A stretch of 5,807 nucleotides of DNA from Chloroflexota bacterium (lineage in GTDB: Bacteria; Chloroflexota; Anaerolineae; Promineifilales; Promineifilaceae). The position numbers and the translations under genes were made by a program. Position 1 is the first letter of the stretch, and every line of letters begins with the position of its first letter. The stretch is taken from positions 1 to 5,807 of the forward strand of contig CAUJGI010000360.1 in assembly GCA_963169155.1 (NCBI GenBank), written 5' to 3'. Of the stretch, positions 1 to 5,807 are shown piece after piece. Below the pieces are notes generated by a model, which saw only the letters and a list, made by a program, of their open reading frames with translations, had not been told where the DNA came from and did no database searches.

Positions 1-1
1 C

Positions 2-418
2 AACAGCCAGGTGGCCCTGGCGCACGCCCTCGGGCACAGCGCGGGTGCTTTGTTCAAGAAGATTCCGCACGGCCGTATCACCGCCATCTTCCTGCCCTAC
101 ACCATCGAGTTTGTCGCCAATGGGGGCGTGGGCCGCTTCGCCGACCTGGCCGCCATGGTCGGCCTGGCCGTCAGCGATGAGGCCGACGCGGCGCAAAAGC
201 TGGCCAACGCCACCCGCAGCCTGATGCGGCAGCTCAACCTGCCCACCTCGCTGCAAGAAGCAGGCATCACCCCCAGTGAGTTGGAAGCCCAGCTGGAAAC
301 TTTGTGCGAGCATGTCCTTATCGACACCAACACGCTCATGTCTCGCCGCATTCCCGAGCTGGATGAAGTAGAAAAGCTGTTTCAATATGCCTTCGACGGC
401 CGTTCTGTCGATTTTTAA
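2..418 (+). CDS. Iron-containing alcohol dehydrogenase, C-terminal fragment (5' end outside window)
   Basis: This is the last 138 residues of a group III (Fe-dependent) NAD(P)-linked alcohol dehydrogenase, a cytoplasmic enzyme that interconverts alcohols and aldehydes. The frame is open to the left edge, so the gene is truncated by the window; the GTG at 11 lies inside the conserved metal-site block and is not a start. The visible signature is HALGHSAGALFKKIPHG (codons from 23 to 73) followed by FLPYTIEF. In the family the two histidines of this block bind the catalytic metal together with an Asp and a His further upstream, which are not visible here. In FucO-type enzymes those histidines are 14 residues apart; here the first His and the PHG His are 15 apart, as if one residue (the double Lys) had been inserted. 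The helical C-terminal part, ending in a YAFDGRSVDF tail, fits a normal family terminus. Substrate cannot be deduced. The stop is 32 bases before the next gene on the same strand. Confidence 0.88.
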   Translation, partial: NSQVALAHALGHSAGALFKKIPHGRITAIFLPYTIEFVANGGVGRFADLAAMVGLAVSDEADAAQKLANATRSLMRQLNLPTSLQEAGITPSELEAQLETLCEHVLIDTNTLMSRRIPELDEVEKLFQYAFDGRSVDF

Positions 419-450
419 CCTTCAGCCAACCCTTTCTAGCGGCCAGCATA

Positions 451-1965
451 ATGAATACTGCCAGAGTTAAGCCCGCAGTCATTTACTTGTTACTACTGTT
501 TTGGGGCAGTATTTTTTTGTTTTACTGGCTAACGCTTGCCCCCTCCGTCCTCTGGGGTGACAATGCTTATTTCCAACGCGCCGCCTTCACCGGCGTTCTC
601 AAGCAAGATGGGGGTGGACATTGGCTGTGGCTGCAGCTGGCTCGGCTTCTTGTGGGATCCAATGCGGCTTCGGCCGCCTATCGCACCAATCTACTTTCCG
701 CCGTAGCCGCCATCATTACACTCATTTTTTTGTCCGGAGCGATGCGAACCTTTAAGCTAGGGTGGACCAGCATCACCATGGCCTGTTTAAGCCTGGCCGT
801 GTCTCATACTTTTTGGATGCATGCGGTGCGGGCAGAGGTATACACAGTATTTACGGCTGCAATTGCGCTACAGCTTTGGCTATGGCTAAGTTGGCATCCG
901 GGCAGGTTCTGGACTCTCCATTTAGCCGGAGCCCTTTTTGGCACAACGCTTCTGGCGCACCAAATGGCAATTTTATTTATACCGGCTGCCTTGTTATTAC
1001 TGTGGCACCAGCGTGATTGGTTCAGCCGGAGAGATTGGGTCACCTTTCTTGGCGTATCTCTACTGGGTTTTCTCCCTTTTTTTGCCGTCATTTCCCAGCA
1101 AATCGAAGGGGCAAATCTTATCCATAGCTTACGGCTCTATTTCACACATGTTGATGTTGATTTTGCACCGGTCATGTTCGACTTCTCACTAACGCAGCTT
1201 CCGCTTGATCTGGCGACATGGCTGGGATTATTGGGGCTACAATTTGTGGGGGTCAGCGGCTTGCTTGGTATTTATGGCTTACACAAAACCAGTTTGAAGC
1301 AAACTGCACCGGTAACTTTACTGGTTTTTTACACGACGAGCGTCTTTTTTGCCTTCAGCTATCGTGTCAATGATCAATTCGTTTTTTATCTGCCCAGCTA
1401 TCTCGCTTTTTCATTTTTCATTGCCATCGGTTGGCAAAAAATAGAAGGGCTGGCCTGGCCCAACATGCGGCTTGTCACCCTGAGCGCATTCCTTTTAGCT
1501 TTTATCATACCCATCTCTGTCTACTACGCTGTACCCCGCCTGCTCACGGCCGCCGACATGAATCCATTAAACGTTCGGATTTTACCTGGAAGAGAGCCTA
1601 ATCAATTTTTTTTGTGGCCAGCCAGCAATGGTGATTACGGCGCAGACTCTTTTGCCAGAGAAGCCCTGGATATAACCATACCCGGCAGCAGCATCATTGC
1701 GGATCACACGCCTTTTGAGCCATTACGTTTTGTGCAGGTTATTGAAGGTTTAAGGCAAGATGTGACGCTGATCAGAATCGAACCGGGTGAGAACCTGGAA
1801 CCTGTTGTTTTACAGCTTGACCCCAACAAAGCAATTTACTTAGCCGATAACAATCCAAACTACTATAATCTGGCTTCCTTAGCAGAAGCTTGTCTAAAAC
1901 CTGTTGGGAATATTTATCAATTGTTTTGGGGCACATCTTCACAATTGTGCAAGTCAGGTAGTTGA
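451..1965 (+). CDS. DUF2723 family polytopic membrane protein (GT-C / protein O-mannosyltransferase-like)
   Basis: A 504-residue integral membrane protein with about ten hydrophobic segments over residues 9-365 and a soluble C-terminal part (about 370-504). Family hallmarks are visible. A first loop after TM1 carries an acidic residue (APSVLWGDNAYF, Asp37), where DUF2723 proteins usually have a DSGEF-like motif. Next come a TNLLSAVAA stretch (79-87), SHTFWMHAVRAEVYTV (118-133) and an HQMAILFIPAAL segment (170-181). Then NDQFVFYLPSYL (307-318) precedes the last membrane segments, and the tail reads PGSSIIADHTPFEPLRFVQVIEGLRQDVTLI (411-441). Family knowledge: DUF2723 (GT117, TMEM260-like) proteins are GT-C fold sugar transferases or close relatives that use lipid-linked donors at the outer face of the membrane; activity for this protein is inferred. 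ATG 451 is the first start in frame and begins just before the first membrane helix, but no good Shine-Dalgarno is seen upstream. Composition differs from the neighbours: bases 481-540 are 22/60 G+C, against 45/60 at 121-180 and 40/60 at 2041-2100. Confidence 0.82.
   Translation: MNTARVKPAVIYLLLLFWGSIFLFYWLTLAPSVLWGDNAYFQRAAFTGVLKQDGGGHWLWLQLARLLVGSNAASAAYRTNLLSAVAAIITLIFLSGAMRTFKLGWTSITMACLSLAVSHTFWMHAVRAEVYTVFTAAIALQLWLWLSWHPGRFWTLHLAGALFGTTLLAHQMAILFIPAALLLLWHQRDWFSRRDWVTFLGVSLLGFLPFFAVISQQIEGANLIHSLRLYFTHVDVDFAPVMFDFSLTQLPLDLATWLGLLGLQFVGVSGLLGIYGLHKTSLKQTAPVTLLVFYTTSVFFAFSYRVNDQFVFYLPSYLAFSFFIAIGWQKIEGLAWPNMRLVTLSAFLLAFIIPISVYYAVPRLLTAADMNPLNVRILPGREPNQFFLWPASNGDYGADSFAREALDITIPGSSIIADHTPFEPLRFVQVIEGLRQDVTLIRIEPGENLEPVVLQLDPNKAIYLADNNPNYYNLASLAEACLKPVGNIYQLFWGTSSQLCKSGS
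1956..1961 (+). promoter_or_regulatory. Ribosome binding site of the patatin gene (AGGTAG)
   Basis: A purine-rich AGGTAG lies six bases before ATG 1968, inside the last codons of the upstream membrane-protein gene. It decides the start: the alternative TTG at 1962 would have no spacing. Its position within the upstream reading frame, with that frame's TGA at 1963-1965, is the usual layout of a translationally coupled gene pair. Confidence 0.6.
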
Positions 1966-1967
1966 CT

Positions 1968-2750
1968 ATGCAGAGTAAAAACGGCCGTATCCGTGTCGGT
2001 TTAGCCCTGAGCGGCGGCGTGGCCCGTGGCCCCGTCCACGTGGGCGTGCTGTCGGTGCTGGAACGCGAGGGCATCCCCATCGACTATGTGGCCGGCGTCA
2101 GCGCTGGCTCGATTGTGGGGGCCGCTTACTGCGCTGGCCTGCCCATGAAAGAGATGCGCGACCTGGCCTCACGCTGGGGCTGGCGGCACGTAGCCAGCCC
2201 TACCTGGCCCCGTTACGGCCTGCTCAGCTTTAGCAAAATGGAAAAACTGATCGTGGATTTGCTGGGGGATCTGGACATTCGCGACCTGGCCATTCCCTAC
2301 GCCACCGTAGTCACCGATCTGGACAAAGGTGAGCAGGTGGTGCTGCGGGAGGGGCGGTTGGCCACGGCCGTTCGCGCCAGCTGCTCCGTGCCGGGTTTTG
2401 TCACACCCGTGCAGCTAGACGGCCGTTGGTACTGCGACGGCGGCGTGGCCGACAATCTACCCGTCGATGCCGTGCGGCTAATGGGAGCCGATTTTGTCAT
2501 CGGCGTGGACCTGTTTGTACCGTATTATTCACGCCGCCTGGGGCCAGTTGGCGCTGGCGCCGCTGCCATTCAAACGCTGGTACGCCAGGCTGGCGGCGGC
2601 TTCAAAGATGCCGACTGCCTCATCCAGCCGGATATTTCCGGCCACAGCTTCCTCGACTTTTCGCGCAAAAAGAGTGAGCAATACATCGCCCTCGGTGCGG
2701 CCGCCGCCCAAAAAGCCATCCCTGGCCTCAAAGCCCTGCTCAACCGCTAA
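1968..2750 (+). CDS. Patatin-like phospholipase, RssA family
   Basis: A 260-residue patatin-fold serine lipid acyl hydrolase, expected to be cytoplasmic or membrane-peripheral and to release fatty acids from phospholipids; the true substrate is unknown. All catalytic elements are present. The N-terminal oxyanion loop is LALSGGVARGPVHVGVL (residues 12-28; compare GLALGSGAARG in E. coli RssA). The nucleophile elbow is GVSAGS with Ser45 (codon 2100-2102). The conserved ASCSVPGFVTPV block is at 137-148, and the Asp of the Ser-Asp dyad lies in DGG (Asp157, codon 2436-2438), followed by VADNLPV. There is no signal peptide or membrane segment, and the length is near the short end for RssA-like proteins, so it is single-domain and complete. 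ATG 1968 is chosen over the in-frame TTG at 1962 because an AGGTAG sequence at 1956-1961 is well spaced for the ATG but abuts the TTG. The gene begins two bases after the stop of the membrane-protein gene, so translational coupling is likely. Confidence 0.92.
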   Translation: MQSKNGRIRVGLALSGGVARGPVHVGVLSVLEREGIPIDYVAGVSAGSIVGAAYCAGLPMKEMRDLASRWGWRHVASPTWPRYGLLSFSKMEKLIVDLLGDLDIRDLAIPYATVVTDLDKGEQVVLREGRLATAVRASCSVPGFVTPVQLDGRWYCDGGVADNLPVDAVRLMGADFVIGVDLFVPYYSRRLGPVGAGAAAIQTLVRQAGGGFKDADCLIQPDISGHSFLDFSRKKSEQYIALGAAAAQKAIPGLKALLNR

Positions 2751-2772
2751 AAATCTGCCAAAACGTTGATGG

Positions 2773-5700
2773 CTACGGCCGTACCACCAACGGCAAAAAC
2801 ACCTCATTTGTCGCGTTGATTTCCAGCACGCCGCTCACTTTATTGATCACAATTTTCAGCGCAGAAACGGCAAAGTCACGGCCGTATAAATCGTTTAATG
2901 CAGCCCCGGCCAGCTGTAAAGTTGAATCGCCCTCTGTGGCATTTTCATTGATGCGCCAACGAATCTCAACCAGGTCGCCGCTGCCCGCAACGGCCTGATC
3001 GCTCATTAGCCCAATGTGGAGCAGGCCGGGTTCGTCGGCATCGTATTCCAGGACAAATGATTCGGCCAAACCCACCGGCGTGACGGCCTCGATACTGCCG
3101 ATAACGGCCGTATCGTACACAATCGTGAACATGCCACCAGCCCAATCGGTGAGCCCTTCCGCGCGTAAAACGGTGGTGACCGTCTCACCCGGCCTGGCCG
3201 ACACGCCATCCAGCTGAATGGTGAGCGGTGCGTACGGCCGCAGGGAAGACAACGGCTTCAGGTTATCAAACGGCGGCCAGACGCCATGCACAGCCCGGTA
3301 GAAGATCATGGTTGCATCACCGACATCGATACGGCCGTTGCCGTTCAGATCTCCAGCATCCAGCTGCTCGGCCGTGGGAATGATCCGGTTCATGGCAATG
3401 CGCAGGGCAATGTACGCATCAACGGTTTCCACCACGCCGTTGCCGTTTAAATCACCTAACATAAAGCTGCCATCGACCACAAACAACCCATCCTCCAGGT
3501 TTAGCGGAATCGGATTGACAAGATCATCCGGCGTGTAAATCGTCGAACCGCCGACGCCGGTGATAAAGTCGCGCAAATCCAGCAGGGCGGTCTCGCCTGG
3601 CGCACCCAGAACCCGGAACTGCACCCAGAACAGGGAGCCATCACCGTACATCGTCGGTGGATTATTCGTCAGGGCACCGATGTGCGCCTGGGCATGATCG
3701 GGCGAACCGGCCACCGCAGAGATGGAGTAAGACCAGATATACCCTTGCGTAAGCGGGGTTGCCTGCACCGTGACGGGTTCCAGCACGGTGGCATCATACT
3801 CCAACCAAATATCGGTGGCGGCCATCCTTAACCCTTCGGCATTGCGTATGTTGACGGGCACAATGGCAATTTCTCCCGGAACGGCCGATACGTCAGGAAT
3901 CCACAGCGTTGTTTCGCCATAGACGGCACAGGCCGGGTTCGAGGTCACCAGCGCCGTACCGTTGGCCTGCAATCCTTCCACGCGGAAGCAAACCGTTTCG
4001 CCAATCGCCAGCGTGGCGTCCTCATAGAAGTACATCGTGTCGGCCACGGTGGCTACCGGTGTCCAGTTTTCACTGTCGGCACCGTTGTCCCCCAGCAGCA
4101 GGCGATAATTCACCACCTGCGGATTGTTGGCGATTGTCCAGCTGAGCATGATAGACGTGTAGCCGCCTTCTGCTTCTAGCTGGATCATTTCTGGGGTAAT
4201 GACGTTGAGCGTCACCGGAATCACCAGCGGGCTGTTGGGCGCATTGGACGATTGGATAGTGACCTGGCCGATATACGTGCCAGGCGACAGCGCCGAGGCA
4301 TTTAGACTCATTTGAATGGCAGCCGGGGCAGCGCCCGAACTGGCCGAAAGCGAGAGCCAGGCGGCGTTGTCGGTCGCCGTCCAGTTGAGCGTTCCCGTTC
4401 CGGCATTGCTGATGAGAATTGTCTGGGCGGGCACCGCCTCTCCGACGGCCGTTGTCAGGTTAAACGCGCTGGGGGTCACAGACAGTAGCGGGTTGGTGGC
4501 TGGCCAGGCCGAGGTTGTGGTGATAACGGCCGTCGCTTCAGCCCCCTGAGCCGAACTCACCACAATCTCGGTGGTGATTGGCCCGGTGTAGTCGGCGGCG
4601 ACATAGACCATAAATGAACGCTGCCACACGTCTGCCGGAGCGTCCAGTTCGACTTCCCAACTGGTGGGGCCGCTGTAGCTGACCTGCGGTGGCAGGTTTG
4701 CCTGAACCACGGCATTCAGCGGCATACTGCCGGTGTTGGTGACCCATAGAGTGTATTGCAGCGGTCCGCCGGGAACGGCAGTATCCGGCCAGCTCACCAC
4801 CCGCACATCCACGGCGGGACCGATGGCAAACTCATCGGCCCCCATGTCTACCGTGCCGTTCACCTGCCGGGCATCGCCCTCAAAATCTTCGGCCGGTAGT
4901 GAGGCAGCGGCATTGTTGCCCGCATCAATCGCCGGGGAAAGGTAGCTTAGATGGTAATCGGCCTGAATGGGGTCTACAAACATCGGATTGGTCGAGATGT
5001 TGTTGTTGAGACCACCATACTCGCCATCCCCCACGGTGCTGTAGCTAACATAGGCCACCGAAACGTTTAAGTCGTCCGTTTGACCCCAAATGATGCTGTT
5101 GACGATAGTGGGACGGCCGTTGCGCACGCCGTACACGCCATTATCCGCCACGGTGCAGTTGATAAGGTTGGGTTGGTCAAACCGTTCTGCGGTATTGGTG
5201 ATAAATTGAGCACCACCGGTACCATTCTGCACGATGACGTTGTTAATGTAGGTACCCCGGGTCGTGGCATCTACGCTCGCCTGGATATACGTGCCGCTGT
5301 GAGAGCGATCCAAGCCCCAGTCGCTGTTGTAGGCAATGAAGTTATTGGCCACCACCGAGGTACAGCGGCCGGCATAATGCGTCTGGCACATAATGCCATC
5401 GCCACCGTTGGCAACAATCTCATTGAAGCTGATTTGCGGCGAACAGTCAGAACGGCCGCCGCTGCTGCCGGATCCATTAGCATAACAACGGATGCCAGCC
5501 TGCCCATTGTGGGCAATGCGGTTGTATTCAATAACCGGGTTCACGATTGTGCCGTTATAACCCGCATTCATGTTGATGCCATAGAGGGTGTTATTTTCAA
5601 TCCAGTTATGGGTGATGTTGGGGTAGGCCCGCTGGTCGGTAACGGCCGTTACGTAAATCCCTTGTTCGTTGCCCGTGAGCCAGTTATTGGTAATGGTGGG

Positions 5701-5807
5701 CGTGGGAAAGTTGGCAGCACTGCCATCAACACGCACTCCTTGAACGCCGTTGCTAATCTTGAAGCCGCTGAGCACGGTGGTAGCGGTATAGATCGAGGTG
5801 TTGGGGA
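2773..5807 (-). CDS. Large secreted multidomain protein: beta-helix, DUF11, BACON, Fn3, cohesin-dockerin-cohesin (N-terminus outside window)
   Basis: An incomplete extracellular protein of which about 1010 residues are visible. The frame is open through the right edge (reading PNTSIYTATT before the GTG at 5775), so the signal peptide and start are missing. Residues below are counted from that GTG codon. Residues 1-270 form about eight right-handed parallel beta-helix rungs with the pattern NxxIxxNxxxGI (for example HNWIENNTLYGI, YNRIAHNGQAGI). Residues 279-315 match the choice-of-anchor-Q style SPAIDAGN...DMGADEF ending. Residues 322-420 look like a DUF11 domain (VTNTGSMPLNAVV). Residues 430-525 look BACON-like (SNAGTGTLNWTATDNAAWLSLS). 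Residues 530-620 are Fn3-like. Residues 623-768 are cohesin-like (TLWIPDVSAVPGEIAIVPV), 773-834 a type I dockerin, and 851-985 a second cohesin-like domain. The protein ends in EVFLPLVVRP. The likely role is a surface or extracellular adhesion/scaffold protein; a polysaccharide lyase activity is possible from the beta-helix but no catalytic residues can be assigned. It converges on the patatin gene with 22 bases between stops. Confidence 0.85.
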   Translation of the reverse strand, partial: PNTSIYTATTVLSGFKISNGVQGVRVDGSAANFPTPTITNNWLTGNEQGIYVTAVTDQRAYPNITHNWIENNTLYGINMNAGYNGTIVNPVIEYNRIAHNGQAGIRCYANGSGSSGGRSDCSPQISFNEIVANGGDGIMCQTHYAGRCTSVVANNFIAYNSDWGLDRSHSGTYIQASVDATTRGTYINNVIVQNGTGGAQFITNTAERFDQPNLINCTVADNGVYGVRNGRPTIVNSIIWGQTDDLNVSVAYVSYSTVGDGEYGGLNNNISTNPMFVDPIQADYHLSYLSPAIDAGNNAAASLPAEDFEGDARQVNGTVDMGADEFAIGPAVDVRVVSWPDTAVPGGPLQYTLWVTNTGSMPLNAVVQANLPPQVSYSGPTSWEVELDAPADVWQRSFMVYVAADYTGPITTEIVVSSAQGAEATAVITTTSAWPATNPLLSVTPSAFNLTTAVGEAVPAQTILISNAGTGTLNWTATDNAAWLSLSASSGAAPAAIQMSLNASALSPGTYIGQVTIQSSNAPNSPLVIPVTLNVITPEMIQLEAEGGYTSIMLSWTIANNPQVVNYRLLLGDNGADSENWTPVATVADTMYFYEDATLAIGETVCFRVEGLQANGTALVTSNPACAVYGETTLWIPDVSAVPGEIAIVPVNIRNAEGLRMAATDIWLEYDATVLEPVTVQATPLTQGYIWSYSISAVAGSPDHAQAHIGALTNNPPTMYGDGSLFWVQFRVLGAPGETALLDLRDFITGVGGSTIYTPDDLVNPIPLNLEDGLFVVDGSFMLGDLNGNGVVETVDAYIALRIAMNRIIPTAEQLDAGDLNGNGRIDVGDATMIFYRAVHGVWPPFDNLKPLSSLRPYAPLTIQLDGVSARPGETVTTVLRAEGLTDWAGGMFTIVYDTAVIGSIEAVTPVGLAESFVLEYDADEPGLLHIGLMSDQAVAGSGDLVEIRWRINENATEGDSTLQLAGAALNDLYGRDFAVSALKIVINKVSGVLEINATNEVFLPLVVRP
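3274..3459 (-). other. Dockerin domain with two intact calcium loops
   Basis: The domain has two F-hand repeats, GDLNGNGVVETVDAYIALRI and GDLNGNGRIDVGDATMIFYR. Both carry the calcium ligands at loop positions 1, 3, 5, 9 and 12 (D,N,N,E,D and D,N,N,D,D). The residues at positions 10 and 11, which in clostridial type I dockerins set cohesin specificity, are Thr-Val and Val-Gly. The duplication is still visible in the DNA: a 12-base identical stretch at 3334-3345 and 3436-3447 encodes the NGN core of each loop. It sits between two cohesin-like domains of the same polypeptide. Confidence 0.85.

Larger units (their letters stand above)
69..5649. repeat. Highly iterated palindrome ACGGCCGT, 13 dispersed exact copies
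   Basis: The exact 8-base palindrome starts at 69, 396, 1981, 2364, 2419, 2775, 2878, 3104, 3331, 4445, 4526, 5113 and 5642. Five more sites differ only in an outer base: 1546, 3234 and 5452 (ACGGCCGC), 3881 (ACGGCCGA) and 3368 (TCGGCCGT). Chance expectation in 5.8 kb is about 0.1 copies. Copies lie in the dehydrogenase, patatin and large secreted-protein genes, with none exact in the membrane-protein gene. They are dispersed, not tandem, with spacings from 55 to over 1500 bases. By analogy with HIP1 of cyanobacteria this is probably a genome-wide feature; its function is unknown. Confidence 0.85.

Noticed and set aside
447..452. CATAAT resembling a -10 promoter box
   Set aside because: It overlaps the ATG of the membrane-protein gene and has no convincing -35 partner; it cannot serve that gene unless the start is further in, where there is no other good start.
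804..1091. Antisense and out-of-frame open reading frames inside the real genes (for example 804-1091 minus, 2529-2807 minus, 4316-4549 plus)
   Set aside because: Their translations are low-complexity or Arg/Ser/Pro-rich with no recognisable motif, and each is fully covered by a gene with clear family signatures.
1962..1967. TTG at 1962 as start of the patatin gene
   Set aside because: It would abut the AGGTAG ribosome binding site and overlap the upstream stop; ATG 1968 has correct spacing.
2697..2704. GCGGCCGC as a further palindrome copy
   Set aside because: It shares only the CGGCCG core and falls in a run of Ala codons (GAAAAQ), which explains it without the dispersed element.
2751..2799. 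Possible bidirectional terminator between the convergent genes
   Set aside because: The only inverted repeat is the 10-base TACGGCCGTA, which has no loop and no following T-run on either strand; it is better explained as a copy of the dispersed palindrome.
5773..5775. GTG at 5775 as start of the large minus-strand gene
   Set aside because: The frame stays open to the window edge with similar sequence (PNTSIYTATT), there is no signal peptide after it, and the beta-helix rungs are already under way.
2773..5807. Assigning the large protein as a cellulosomal pectate lyase
   Set aside because: The beta-helix rungs lack identifiable catalytic residues, the N-terminus is missing, and there is no neighbouring carbohydrate-degradation gene; dockerins and cohesins also occur outside cellulosomes.

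Overview
The window looks like a piece of a GC-rich, environmental bacterial chromosome, most likely Chloroflexota (Anaerolineae/Caldilineae-like). That is an inference from three things: a secreted multidomain beta-helix/cohesin/dockerin protein ending in a FLPLVVRP tail, an RssA-like patatin with the variant SGGVARGPVHVG loop, and the general protein style. No rRNA or other marker gene is present, so the taxonomy is tentative. There are four protein genes, no RNA genes, no CRISPR array and no recognisable insertion sequence. No stretch of more than 35 bases lies outside a gene.

Layout. Positions 2-418 (+) hold the C-terminal end of an iron-containing alcohol dehydrogenase, cut by the left edge. 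Positions 451-1965 (+) encode a complete 504-residue polytopic membrane protein of the DUF2723 / GT-C (protein O-mannosyltransferase-like, GT117) type. Two bases after its stop, positions 1968-2750 (+) encode a complete RssA-like patatin phospholipase, preceded by an AGGTAG ribosome binding site; the pair is probably translationally coupled. After a 22-base gap, on the opposite strand and running off the right edge, lies a very large secreted protein (2773 to beyond 5807). Its order is beta-helix rungs, choice-of-anchor-Q-like motif, DUF11-like, BACON-like, Fn3-like, cohesin-like, dockerin, second cohesin-like domain, and a short hydrophobic tail.

The most striking signal is not a gene. The perfect palindrome ACGGCCGT occurs 13 times in 5.8 kb, where roughly 0.1 copies are expected. 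It lies in unrelated genes, on both coding strands and in all three reading frames. It resembles the highly iterated palindrome HIP1 (GCGATCGC) of cyanobacteria but has a different sequence. The membrane-protein gene has no exact copy and is visibly AT-richer than its neighbours, which suggests it was acquired recently by a genome that otherwise carries this palindrome.

The genes do not form one obvious pathway. The GT-C-like protein and the patatin both act at the membrane and probably share a transcript. The large convergent gene is an independent extracellular surface protein.
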